A stretch of 64,000 nt of DNA from an uncultured Formosa sp. (GTDB taxonomy: Bacteria > Bacteroidota > Bacteroidia > Flavobacteriales > Flavobacteriaceae), in assembly GCF_947500765.1 (NCBI RefSeq), contig NZ_CANMTH010000006.1:124001-188000 (forward strand). The letters are read 5' to 3'. The position numbers and the translations under genes were made by a program. The number at the start of each line of letters is the position of its first letter. The first letter of the stretch is position 1. Of the stretch, positions 1-8,249 are shown in pieces. Below the pieces are notes generated by a model. The model was not told the DNA's origin. It did no database searches and worked only from the letters and a program-made list of their open reading frames with translations.

Positions 1-1365
1 ACATAATTTTCCATTAGCATAGGCATAACCTTGCATGTGGCATATTCCTCTTCGGATTGGTGTTATTAAATCACATTTAAAAATCAATGTATCTCCAGGA
101 ACAACCTTTTGTTTAAATTTTACATTATCAATTTTCATAAAAAATGTAAGGTAATTTTCTGGATCAGGAACAGTACTTAAAACCATTATACCTCCTGTTT
201 GCGCCATAGCTTCGACAATTAAAACTCCTGGCATTACTGGTGATCCTGGAAAGTGACCTACAAAGAACGGTTCGTTCATTGTTACGTTTTTCATACCTAT
301 AACTCCAGTATCAGATAACTCAAAAATTTTGTCAATCAATAAAAATGGTGGTCTGTGAGGTAACATATTCATAATCTGATTCACATCCATTAAAGGCTCT
401 TGATTCAAATCTACGTAAGGTACGTTGTTACGTCTTTCGTTTTTTATTATTTTAGACATTTTTTTTGCAAACTGAGTATTTACAAAATGTCCTGGTTTAT
501 TTGCAATTACTTTACCTCTAATACGTGTACCTATTAAAGCTAAATCTCCTACAACATCTAGTAGTTTATGTCTAGCTGCTTCGTTTGGATAGTGTAATGT
601 TAAATTATCTAGAATTCCGTTTGGTTTTACTGTAATGGAATCTTTTTTGAAAGCTTCTTTTAATTTTTCCATAGTTGCTGGCGATAATTCTTTATCGACA
701 TATACAATGGCATTATTTAAATCTCCACCTTTTATTAATCCATGCTCTAAAAGCATTTCTATTTCATGTAAAAAACTAAAGGTTCTAGAATCTGCAATTG
801 TTTCTTTAAAATCTTTCATTTGATTTAAAGTCGCATTTTGAGTTCCTAAAACTTTAGTACCAAAATCGACCATAGTCGTGATTTGATACTCTTTAGAAGG
901 CATTAAAAGAATTTCACTTCCATTTTCTTCATTTATAAACGAAATAACTTCAGTTACTACATATTCTTCTCTTACTTGTTTTTGTTCTATAATTTTAGCT
1001 TCTTCCAGAGCTTCAACAAAAAACTTTGAAGAACCATCCATAATTGGAGGCTCTGCAGCACTTAATTCTATTAAAACATTATCTAAATCTAACCCCACTA
1101 AGGCTGCTAGTACATGCTCGCAAGTTTGAATAATGACACCATTTTTCTCTAAACACGTACCGCGTTCTGTATTTGTTACATAGGTAGCATCTGCTTCAAT
1201 AACAGGTGTTCCCTCTAAATCCATACGTTTAAATGCAAAACCAAAATTTTCTGGTGCAGACTTAAAGGTTAAGGATACATTATTACCTGTATGTAGTCCA
1301 ACACCATTTAATGACACACTATTTTTAATGGTTTTTTGTTTGATATCTGTATTAACTATAGCCAT
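1..1365 (-). CDS. lpxC-fabZ: Bifunctional LpxC-FabZ (lipid A deacetylase / 3-hydroxyacyl-ACP dehydratase), 3' end missing
   Basis: This is a fusion of two lipid enzymes, typical of Bacteroidota. The N-terminal part is UDP-3-O-acyl-GlcNAc deacetylase, the committed lipid A step; the C-terminal part is 3-hydroxyacyl-ACP dehydratase of fatty acid synthesis. My translation of the minus strand gives 455 codons before the window edge cuts off the C-terminus. The LpxC zinc ligands are visible as His84 (CEHVLAAL), His266 and Asp270 (ARHKLLD). The FabZ half starts near residue 325; its catalytic pair is His371 (GHFPGSP) and Glu385 (VEAMAQ). The start ATG at 1365 shares one base with the lpxD stop (TAATG), so the two are translationally coupled. 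Coupling both activities in one chain would balance lipid A against phospholipid supply (inference). Confidence 0.96.
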   Translation of the reverse strand, partial: MAIVNTDIKQKTIKNSVSLNGVGLHTGNNVSLTFKSAPENFGFAFKRMDLEGTPVIEADATYVTNTERGTCLEKNGVIIQTCEHVLAALVGLDLDNVLIELSAAEPPIMDGSSKFFVEALEEAKIIEQKQVREEYVVTEVISFINEENGSEILLMPSKEYQITTMVDFGTKVLGTQNATLNQMKDFKETIADSRTFSFLHEIEMLLEHGLIKGGDLNNAIVYVDKELSPATMEKLKEAFKKDSITVKPNGILDNLTLHYPNEAARHKLLDVVGDLALIGTRIRGKVIANKPGHFVNTQFAKKMSKIIKNERRNNVPYVDLNQEPLMDVNQIMNMLPHRPPFLLIDKIFELSDTGVIGMKNVTMNEPFFVGHFPGSPVMPGVLIVEAMAQTGGIMVLSTVPDPENYLTFFMKIDNVKFKQKVVPGDTLIFKCDLITPIRRGICHMQGYAYANGKLC

Positions 1366-2378
1366 TACTTCTTTTCTAATTCGTTTATTTCTTTTACTAT
1401 TTTTGGTAAATTTTTAAAATGGACGTAAGATTTATTATAATCGGCATAAGAAAATGCAGGAGAACCTTGTAACATTTCATTATCCTTTACATTTCTTCCA
1501 ATACCAGACTGTGCTTGTACCTTAACATTATTTCCTATTGAAATATGTCCTACAATACCTACTTGTCCACCTATTTGGCAATTTTCTCCAATTTTTGTAG
1601 ATCCAGCAATACCTGTTTGAGCTGCGATTACAGTGTTTCTACCTATTTCGACGTTATGTGCAATCTGAATCTGATTATCCAATTTTACACCACGCCTAAT
1701 TATTGTAGACCCTAATGTCGCTCTATCTATAGTTGTACCTGCACCAACATCGACATAATCTTCTAAAATTACATTTCCGATTTGTGGCACTTTATCATAT
1801 TCTCCAGATTCGTTTGGTGCGAAACCAAAACCATCTGCTCCAATAATACATCCCGAATTAATAACACAGTTATTACCAATATTACATTCTGAATATATTC
1901 TTGCCCCAGAGAAAACAATAGTATTGTCTCCAATACTAACATTATCTCCTATATATGAATTAGGATAAATCTTAACATTATTTCCTATTTTCACATGTTC
2001 ACCTATATATGCAAAAGCACCAACGTAAACGGTTTTACCAAGTTTAGAAGACTTAGAAATAAACGAAGGTTGTTCAATACCTTCTTTATTTTGCTTCACA
2101 GAATTGTAATATTCTAATAATTTTGAAAATGCCTTATAAGCATCGCTCACCTTTATTAATGTTGTATCAATATCCTGCTCTGGTACAAACGTATTATTTA
2201 CGATAGTAATAGACGCTTTAGTAGTATATATATAATGAGTATATTTAGGATTTGCTAAAAATGTAAGCGCACCTTCTATACCCTCTTCAATTTTAGATAA
2301 GGTTGAAACTTCAATGTCGGGATTACCAACAACTTCCCCTTCTAAAATTCCTGCTATTTGTTCTGCTGTAAATTTCAT
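1365..2378 (-). CDS. lpxD: UDP-3-O-(3-hydroxyacyl)glucosamine N-acyltransferase LpxD
   Basis: This enzyme adds the second 3-hydroxyacyl chain, from acyl-ACP, to the deacetylated glucosamine, the step right after LpxC. The protein has 337 residues, normal for LpxD. The N-terminal uridine-binding domain covers about residues 1-100. From about 108 to 315 there is a left-handed beta-helix built of hexapeptide repeats of the type (I/V)GxNxx. The expected catalytic histidine is His241 ([10 protein letters not shown]). The gene lies directly upstream of lpxC-fabZ and overlaps it by one base, and is 24 bp downstream of the HD-domain gene. Lipid A synthesis in the cytoplasm is the expected role. Confidence 0.96.
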   Translation of the reverse strand: MKFTAEQIAGILEGEVVGNPDIEVSTLSKIEEGIEGALTFLANPKYTHYIYTTKASITIVNNTFVPEQDIDTTLIKVSDAYKAFSKLLEYYNSVKQNKEGIEQPSFISKSSKLGKTVYVGAFAYIGEHVKIGNNVKIYPNSYIGDNVSIGDNTIVFSGARIYSECNIGNNCVINSGCIIGADGFGFAPNESGEYDKVPQIGNVILEDYVDVGAGTTIDRATLGSTIIRRGVKLDNQIQIAHNVEIGRNTVIAAQTGIAGSTKIGENCQIGGQVGIVGHISIGNNVKVQAQSGIGRNVKDNEMLQGSPAFSYADYNKSYVHFKNLPKIVKEINELEKK

Positions 2379-2402
2379 CGACGCAAAAATAGGAAAAATG
2401 TC

Positions 2403-3623
2403 CTAAAGTTTAGCTTTAGGATAACATATATAATATTTCGTTACTGGTTTTGAAAGTGCTTTTAGGTTTAATTGGTCTGATGCTTTCACAATGTTTTCAA
2501 TCTTTCCTGTCTTATGTAAAATTTTAATCTGCGGCCCATCTTGTTGGTACGCTTGATTGGTAATCTCTCCCGTAAACACAAAATAATCAGCTTCTTCCTC
2601 AGTAATATCAAAGGTTTTCATTAGTGCTTTCTCTTGTGCTTTTAACGACTCTTTTTTTATTTTTTTATCCTTTACTTTAATTTTTAACAGATCTCTGTTT
2701 AATATCATTTCACAAAGGTTACGAAGTACAAAATCATCATGATATTGCCATTCTTTCATAGCCGAAATGATATCATAATCGTCTAATTTGGCAAAAGTCT
2801 CTAAAGTATGTGTATCAAAACCAGATGCATCAATCTCTGTTTTCAAGAAATAAGACAATGCACGACTTGCTACTAAATCTACATTATTATGAGACAATTC
2901 TTTGGCTCGTTTTAATACGCGAATTAATAATTGCTCTGCAACAACGCTTGTTTTGTGTAAGTACACTTGCCAATACATTAAACGTCTGGCTACAAGGAAT
3001 TTTTCGACACTATAAATCCCCTTAATTTCGACAACTAATTCATCGTTTATAACACTTAACATTGTTATTAAACGCTCGCTATTTATATTTCCTTCTGCAA
3101 CACCTGTATAAAAACTATCACGCTTTAAATAATCGGCGCGATCCATGTCTAATTGCGAAGAAATTAACTGACACATAAAGTTTCTATGGTATTCTCCTTT
3201 AAACATAGAGATTGCTAGAGTTAAACTTCCGTTAAATTCGTCGTTCAATTCCTCCATAAAAAGCAACGAAATTTGCTCGTGAGAGATCCCATTTACAATA
3301 CTATGTTCCATGGCATGAGAAAACGGACCATGGCCAATATCGTGTAAAAGAATGGCTATATTTAAGGCTAACTCTTCATCATCAGATATCTCAACTCCTT
3401 TAAAACGAAGTACATTGATTGTTTTTTGCATTAAATGCATACATCCTATTGCATGCTGAAATCTAGTATGGTGTGCGCCCGGATATACTAAATACGACAT
3501 TCCCATTTGGGTAATTCGTCTTAAACGCTGAAAATATTTATGCTCGATTAAATCAAAAATTAACGAATTTGGTATGGTAATAAATCCGTAAATTGGATCG
3601 TTTAATATTTTAAGTTTATTCAT
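2403..3623 (-). CDS. HD-domain phosphohydrolase
   Basis: A 406-residue metal-dependent phosphohydrolase of the dGTPase/SAMHD1-like HD group. The metal site is visible: His57 in HHTRFQHAIG, the His94-Asp95 pair in LLHDIGHGPFSH, and a later Asp in the SQLDMDRADYL segment. The C-terminal half (after about residue 280) is less conserved in appearance and rich in Lys. The substrate cannot be read from the sequence; dNTPs or another nucleotide are possible. It sits 24 bp upstream of lpxD in the same direction and may be co-transcribed with the lipid A genes, though no functional link is obvious. It diverges from porX with a 76 bp gap. Confidence 0.88.
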   Translation of the reverse strand: MNKLKILNDPIYGFITIPNSLIFDLIEHKYFQRLRRITQMGMSYLVYPGAHHTRFQHAIGCMHLMQKTINVLRFKGVEISDDEELALNIAILLHDIGHGPFSHAMEHSIVNGISHEQISLLFMEELNDEFNGSLTLAISMFKGEYHRNFMCQLISSQLDMDRADYLKRDSFYTGVAEGNINSERLITMLSVINDELVVEIKGIYSVEKFLVARRLMYWQVYLHKTSVVAEQLLIRVLKRAKELSHNNVDLVASRALSYFLKTEIDASGFDTHTLETFAKLDDYDIISAMKEWQYHDDFVLRNLCEMILNRDLLKIKVKDKKIKKESLKAQEKALMKTFDITEEEADYFVFTGEITNQAYQQDGPQIKILHKTGKIENIVKASDQLNLKALSKPVTKYYICYPKAKL

Positions 3624-3699
3624 CTATATAGTTTAGAAATGCTTAAGATGATCTTCTAAAATGTTTAAAAAACCACAAAAACATTACAAATATAACGAT

Positions 3700-5256
3700 A
3701 TGAACAATATAAATATACTCTGGATAGATGATGAAATTGATTTACTTAAACCACACATTCTTTTTCTAGAGAAAAAAAATTATACAGTCACTAAATGCAA
3801 TAGTGGTACAGAAGCCCTAGAAATATTAGAAAGCAATAAATTTGATATCGTTTTTTTAGATGAAAACATGCCTGGTTTAACAGGACTTGAAACTTTAAAT
3901 GAAATTAAAGAAAAAGACCATACACTTCCTGTAGTAATGATTACAAAAAGTGAAGAAGAATATATTATGGAAGAAGCAATTGGTAATAAAATTGCCGATT
4001 ACTTGATTAAACCTGTAAATCCGAATCAGATTTTATTAAGTCTGAAAAAGAATTTAGATCATTCGCGACTAATTTCTGAAAAAACCACTTCTAATTATCA
4101 ACAAGAATTCAGAAAAATAGCCATGGATTTAATGTCGGTAAATAGTTATGAAGATTGGGCAAATCTTTACCAAAAACTAGTGTATTGGGAAATTCAATTA
4201 GAAAATATTGAAGACGCTGGTATGTTCGAGATCTTAGAATCTCAGAAAACTGAAGCCAATGCGTTATTTGGAAAATTTATAGCTAAAAATTATACCGATT
4301 GGTTCGATCATGAAAATGATGCTCCAACCATGTCTCACACCCTATTTAGAAATAAAGTGGTTCCTGAATTAAGTAAAGACCAACCTACTTTATTTGTGGT
4401 TATAGACAATTTAAGATACGACCAATGGAAATCTTTCGAGCCCTTTTTAACACCTTATTATAAAAAAGAAAAAGAGTTGCCATTTTACAGTATTTTACCA
4501 ACAGCAACCCAGTATGCTAGAAATGCTATTTTCTCTGGTTTAATGCCAAGTGAAATGGAAAAACTTCATCCGGAATATTGGAAAAACGATACTGATGATG
4601 GAGGAAAAAACTTATTTGAAGCCGAGTTTCTACAAGCACAAATGAAACGCTTAGGACTTCAAGACTATAGTTGTGAGTATCATAAAATCACCAATCTAAA
4701 AAATGGTAAAAAATTAGTAGACAACTTTAAAAGCATGAAAAACAACGACCTTACTGTTGTTGTATATAACTTTGTTGACATGCTTTCTCATGCAAAAACA
4801 GAAATGGATGTTGTAAAAGAATTAGCATCTAATGATAAAGCATATCGTTCACTAACACAAAGCTGGTTTAAAAATTCGCCTTTATTCGAAATTATCCAGC
4901 AAGCTCAACAATTAGGCTTTAAACTAATACTTACTACAGACCACGGTACTATAAATGTAAAAAACCCTTCCCGAGTGGTAGGAGACAGAGACACATCTTT
5001 AAATTTAAGATATAAAACTGGAAGAAGTTTAACATTTGAATCTAAGGATGTTTTAGAAATTAAAAACCCTAAATCTGCTCATTTACCAACTATAACCATG
5101 AGTAGTTCGTTTATTTTTGCTAAAAACGATTTCTTTTTTGCTTACCCAAATAACTACAATCATTATGTGAGTTATTTTAGAAACACCTATCAACACGGTG
5201 GAGTTTCTTTAGAAGAAATGATTATCCCTTTTATAGTTTTAAACCCTAAAAAATAA
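3700..5256 (+). CDS. porX: PorX-like response regulator with PglZ/alkaline-phosphatase-fold domain
   Basis: The N-terminal receiver domain (residues 1-118) has the acidic pair Asp10/Asp11, phospho-acceptor Asp54 (FLDENMPG) and Lys104 (YLIKPVNP). A linker leads to a PglZ domain with the alkaline phosphatase fold: Asp236 (VVIDNLRYD), the nucleophile region TATQYARNA (about 268-276), the DH pair in LILTTDHGTI and a late His in TYQHGG. In Porphyromonas, PorX works with the histidine kinase PorY and an ECF sigma factor to control type IX secretion, and its PglZ domain hydrolyses oligonucleotides (family knowledge). I place the start at 3700 (518 residues): the in-frame ATG at 3661 adds 13 residues ahead of the first strand of the receiver domain. 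No porY lies in the window. Confidence 0.92.
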   Translation: MNNINILWIDDEIDLLKPHILFLEKKNYTVTKCNSGTEALEILESNKFDIVFLDENMPGLTGLETLNEIKEKDHTLPVVMITKSEEEYIMEEAIGNKIADYLIKPVNPNQILLSLKKNLDHSRLISEKTTSNYQQEFRKIAMDLMSVNSYEDWANLYQKLVYWEIQLENIEDAGMFEILESQKTEANALFGKFIAKNYTDWFDHENDAPTMSHTLFRNKVVPELSKDQPTLFVVIDNLRYDQWKSFEPFLTPYYKKEKELPFYSILPTATQYARNAIFSGLMPSEMEKLHPEYWKNDTDDGGKNLFEAEFLQAQMKRLGLQDYSCEYHKITNLKNGKKLVDNFKSMKNNDLTVVVYNFVDMLSHAKTEMDVVKELASNDKAYRSLTQSWFKNSPLFEIIQQAQQLGFKLILTTDHGTINVKNPSRVVGDRDTSLNLRYKTGRSLTFESKDVLEIKNPKSAHLPTITMSSSFIFAKNDFFFAYPNNYNHYVSYFRNTYQHGGVSLEEMIIPFIVLNPKK

Positions 5257-5324
5257 ACACTATTTGACCTCTAAAAATCATTAGTAATTATAATTAATAT
5301 TACTTATAATTGCAGTTTTATGCC

Positions 5325-5744
5325 ATGCTAGACACAAGAGAATTTAATATAAAAGACCTAGATAATGTTGCTAAGCAAATACTTGATAATGCAACATCCA
5401 AAACCCTACTTTTTTATGGAGATATGGGTACAGGAAAAACAACCTTAATAAAAGCCTTAGTAAAGGCTTTAGGTTGTAATGACGATGTTAGCAGCCCTAC
5501 TTTTTCTATAGTAAATGAATATGCTGCAAACGATGGTTTAGTTTATCATTTCGATTTTTACAGATTAAATGATGAGGAGGAAGCCTATAATTTCGGAATT
5601 GAAGATTATTTAGAATCTGGTGCTTGGTTATTTATAGAATGGCCTGATAAAGTAAAACACATTTTAGCTAATGAGCCTTGCAATCGTTTAACGCTTGAGA
5701 GTTTAGATTCTAAAACAAGAAAATTAGTATTTGTAAAGAGTTGA
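5325..5744 (+). CDS. tsaE: tRNA t6A biosynthesis ATPase TsaE
   Basis: TsaE is the ATPase that drives turnover of the TsaBCD complex making N6-threonylcarbamoyladenosine at tRNA position 37. The protein is about 139 residues, a typical length. A Walker A motif (GDMGTGKTT) lies around residues 33-41, followed by the family signature SSPTFSIVNEY and a FDFYRL segment. The HIEWPD-like motif is present as FIEWPDKV near the C-terminus. The start at 5325 is preferred over an upstream TTG because it is the first ATG in frame. It follows porX by 68 bp in the same direction. Confidence 0.93.
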   Translation: MLDTREFNIKDLDNVAKQILDNATSKTLLFYGDMGTGKTTLIKALVKALGCNDDVSSPTFSIVNEYAANDGLVYHFDFYRLNDEEEAYNFGIEDYLESGAWLFIEWPDKVKHILANEPCNRLTLESLDSKTRKLVFVKS

Positions 5745-5798
5745 AAAACAAACAAAATTGCTGTATTAACAAAACAAACTAACATTAAATTGTAATAA

Positions 5799-5815
5799 TT
5801 ACGGTTTTCCCGTAA
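5799..5815. promoter_or_regulatory. Inverted repeat TTACGG-N5-CCGTAA
   Basis: A 6-bp perfect inverted repeat with a 5-base spacer sits between tsaE and the small exported peptide gene, about 110 bp before the peptide start. There is no T-run after it, so it is not a normal terminator. It could be an operator or a weak RNA hairpin; function unknown. Confidence 0.3.
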
Positions 5816-5925
5816 CACATATTCCTAAAAAACACCTACTTTAACATAACATTAACATTTGGGCTAATATTCAATTACTGCATTCAATATATTTGATTCA
5901 TTAATTAATTAAATCCCTTAGAATT

Positions 5926-6069
5926 ATGAAAACCAAAAAGTACGTAATCGCCTTAGCGATTTTTGGAGGAGTGTTTTTTACAGCCCAAGCAACAAACCTA
6001 ATCAACTTAAATGATCAGCAAACAACAAAAATCGAAAAATGGAAAATTAAGATTCCAACGCATGGGTAA
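5926..6069 (+). CDS. Small exported peptide, 47 residues, overlapping the next gene
   Basis: This short gene encodes 47 residues beginning MKTKKYVIALAIFGG, with three lysines, a hydrophobic core and a likely signal peptidase site after TAQA (about residue 22). The mature part would be only about 25 residues, rich in Asn, Gln, Lys and Ile, and ending KIPTHG. Its stop codon lies at 6067-6069, inside the start region of the following membrane protein gene (ATG at 6062), an 8-base overlap that suggests coupled translation. The upstream stretch 5876-5925 is very AT-rich and leaves room for a promoter. I do not recognise the family. The clean signal peptide and overlap argue that it is a real gene. 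Confidence 0.7.
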   Translation: MKTKKYVIALAIFGGVFFTAQATNLINLNDQQTTKIEKWKIKIPTHG

Positions 6070-6553
6070 TAGAAACTTAATTGTAGGGAGCATAATAGCC
6101 ACATTTATAGCTGCGACTCCTTATTTTTTCTATTTATACGAAAGTGTTCCTGAACAAAAAGTATGGAACACTTTTTTATTTACATATGACAGCAAGTTCT
6201 ATGGAGGAATAGATATTGTTGCATGGACAATTACTGGAAAACTAACGCCATTATTTCTATTATTTATTTGGTTTTTCACTTGTCGCCATTGGTGGTACCA
6301 TGTACTTATTGTTCCTATAATTATGTATATTTTTCAAATACTTACTGTCATTAATGATGACATACAATATATAGATAGTAACCAAATTTTTTATTTAATT
6401 CCAATAATGATTTTTATAATACCATCTATATATTTAATACGCGCTAGACTTTTTAACAGATTAAACACCGTAGACAAGTCACTTCAAGACCTAGAAGATG
6501 AGTTTAAAATATCGCCTAAAGGAATTAAAGACAAGATGAAAGATTATTTTTAA
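6062..6553 (+). CDS. Integral membrane protein of unknown function
   Basis: A 163-residue protein with four likely membrane segments, at about residues 6-24, 61-76, 80-97 and 109-128. A loop of about 35 residues follows the first segment, and a charged cytoplasmic-type tail (about 129-163) ends in DKMKDYF. I chose ATG 6062 rather than the in-frame ATG at 6011: the longer form would overlap the small exported peptide gene by 59 bases and add a charged stretch before the first helix. The 8-base overlap with that peptide gene suggests that the two products are made together. No family recognised. Confidence 0.72.
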   Translation: MGNRNLIVGSIIATFIAATPYFFYLYESVPEQKVWNTFLFTYDSKFYGGIDIVAWTITGKLTPLFLLFIWFFTCRHWWYHVLIVPIIMYIFQILTVINDDIQYIDSNQIFYLIPIMIFIIPSIYLIRARLFNRLNTVDKSLQDLEDEFKISPKGIKDKMKDYF

Positions 6554-6616
6554 AATTACATTTAACATATCTAAATATTATTTGTATTTTGACTTCATAT
6601 TATAGTGCAAAAAAAT

Positions 6617-7816
6617 ATGTCTAAATCATTTTCTCCGTTCACACATCAAGAGTTAATTCCTCAAGAAGAAACACTAGAACTTTATAAAAACAAAGGCAAT
6701 TTGTTTATAGGAATTCCTAAAGAATCTGCCTATCAAGAAAAACGTGTTTGTTTAACTCCTGATGCAGTTTCTGCATTAATTTGTAACGGACACCGTGTTT
6801 TAATGGAAGCTGGGGCTGGTTTAGGTGCTAATTTTACAGATAAAGATTACAGTGAGGCAGGTACGGAAATTACAAACGATACTTCCAAGGTTTTTTCTTG
6901 CCCAATGATTTTAAAGGTCGAACCGCCTACTCTAGACGAAATCGATCTTATAAATCCGCAAACTATTTTAATCTCTGCACTCCAATTAAAAACTCAAGAA
7001 AAAAAATATTTTGAAGCTTTAGCTGTTAAACGCATAACAGCACTTGCCTTTGAATTTATTCGTGACGACGATGGGCATTATCCTGCCGTACGCTCACTAA
7101 GCGAAATAGCAGGTACAGGTTCTGTAATAATAGCTTCAGAATTATTATCGAACATCAATCAAGGAAACGGATTGTTATTTGGAAACATTTGTGGTGTTCC
7201 CCCTGTAGAAGTTGTTATTATTGGAGCAGGAACTGTTGGTGAATTTGCAGCAAGAAGTGCTATTGGCTTAGGCGCAAATGTAAAAATATTCGATAATTCT
7301 ATTTCAAAACTAAGGCGCATACAAACTAATTTAGGGCGACCTATTTTTACATCTACATTACAACCAAAAAACCTAATCAAAGCATTAAAACGTTGCGATG
7401 TTGCCATTGGAGCCGTTCGAGGTAAATCTCGTTCGCCTATTATTGTGTCAGAATCTATGGTACAAGTAATGAAAAAAGGCTCTGTTATTATGGATGTTAG
7501 CATTGACATGGGGGGATGTTTTGAAACAAGCGAAGTAACCTCTCATAAAGTCCCCACATTTAATAAGCATGGCGTTATACATTATTGTGTTCCCAATATC
7601 CCCGCTAGATTTTCCAGAACAGCCTCTATTTCAATAAGTAATATATTCACACCTTATCTATTAAAGATTGCTGAAGAAGGTGGATTAGAAAATTCTTTAA
7701 GATTTGAGAAAGGTTTAAAAAATGGGTTGTACTTTTATCACGGTATTTTAACAAACCGTTCCGTAGGAGAATGGTTTAACTTAAAATATAGCGATATTAA
7801 TCTCTTAATTTTTTAA
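6617..7816 (+). CDS. Alanine dehydrogenase / PNT-family protein with altered active site
   Basis: A protein of about 399 residues, homologous along its whole length to NAD-dependent alanine dehydrogenase. The N-terminal substrate domain contains RVCLTP (Arg43); the Rossmann domain has VVIIGAGTVGEFAARS; the later DVSIDMGGCFE segment carries the conserved Asp. Oddly, the lysine that binds substrate in characterised enzymes (in LKVKEP) is Glu102 here (LKVEPP), and the catalytic histidine (in FLHLA) is Gln123 (ALQLKT). So alanine dehydrogenase activity is doubtful, and another substrate or a binding role is possible. A GTG at 6605 is in frame, but ATG 6617 is the better start. The next gene begins immediately after the stop. 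Confidence 0.8.
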   Translation: MSKSFSPFTHQELIPQEETLELYKNKGNLFIGIPKESAYQEKRVCLTPDAVSALICNGHRVLMEAGAGLGANFTDKDYSEAGTEITNDTSKVFSCPMILKVEPPTLDEIDLINPQTILISALQLKTQEKKYFEALAVKRITALAFEFIRDDDGHYPAVRSLSEIAGTGSVIIASELLSNINQGNGLLFGNICGVPPVEVVIIGAGTVGEFAARSAIGLGANVKIFDNSISKLRRIQTNLGRPIFTSTLQPKNLIKALKRCDVAIGAVRGKSRSPIIVSESMVQVMKKGSVIMDVSIDMGGCFETSEVTSHKVPTFNKHGVIHYCVPNIPARFSRTASISISNIFTPYLLKIAEEGGLENSLRFEKGLKNGLYFYHGILTNRSVGEWFNLKYSDINLLIF

Positions 7817-8191
7817 ATGACACTTATACAACGTATTGGATATTATCTTGGCGGATTTTCTTTAGGCCTCATTCTTTTAGCTTTTTTTTTAAGCGGAAAA
7901 AAAACATCATGTAGCTACGGACTTGATGCACGTGTAATCAAGAATATTAACACAAAACATATAGAATATAGCGAAAACGCTAAGGCTATAATTAAAGAAC
8001 AGCATTTAGATACTATTATTTTAAATCACGTTCTACGAAAAGGAGATGTGAATTTTTCTAAAAGCGACACCTCTACAGAACCTTGTAAAACATATTATTT
8101 AGATGGTACTTTAGATAAAAAATCTATTGCTTTAATCATAAAAAATTGTAAAGAAACTGCAACAGTAGAGGATATAGAATTACTTGATTAA
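7817..8191 (+). CDS. Small membrane-anchored protein, DUF4258-like
   Basis: A 124-residue protein with a single N-terminal membrane helix (about residues 10-26, FSLGLILLAFFLSG), followed by a soluble domain with three Cys (32, 89, 110). The soluble part resembles the DUF4258 family, from memory only. Its ATG follows the stop of the alanine dehydrogenase-like gene without a gap, so the two are very likely one operon. A strong terminator follows. The function is unknown; co-translation with the preceding gene suggests a shared task. Confidence 0.75.
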   Translation: MTLIQRIGYYLGGFSLGLILLAFFLSGKKTSCSYGLDARVIKNINTKHIEYSENAKAIIKEQHLDTIILNHVLRKGDVNFSKSDTSTEPCKTYYLDGTLDKKSIALIIKNCKETATVEDIELLD

Positions 8192-8195
8192 TAAT

Positions 8196-8229
8196 AAAAA
8201 AGACTGCCTTTAGTTAGGCAGTCTTTTTT
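8196..8229. terminator. Bidirectional intrinsic terminator
   Basis: Stem GACTGCC (8202-8208) / GGCAGTC (8217-8223), extended by A-run and T-run. It sits between the converging plus-strand gene ending at 8191 and the proline dehydrogenase gene ending at 8250, and can serve both. Confidence 0.9.
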
Positions 8230-8249
8230 ATGTTAAAAATAGAAATTAG

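Noticed and set aside
635..823. Plus-strand frame of 62 codons
   Set aside because: Lies fully inside lpxC-fabZ on the other strand; no family resemblance.
2810..3025. Plus-strand frame of 71 codons
   Set aside because: Antisense shadow of the HD phosphohydrolase gene.
5606..5818. Minus-strand frame of 70 codons at the end of tsaE
   Set aside because: Mostly antisense to tsaE; low-complexity composition and no start context.
7159..7509. Minus-strand frame of 116 codons
   Set aside because: Antisense to the alanine dehydrogenase-like gene, whose coding signal is strong.
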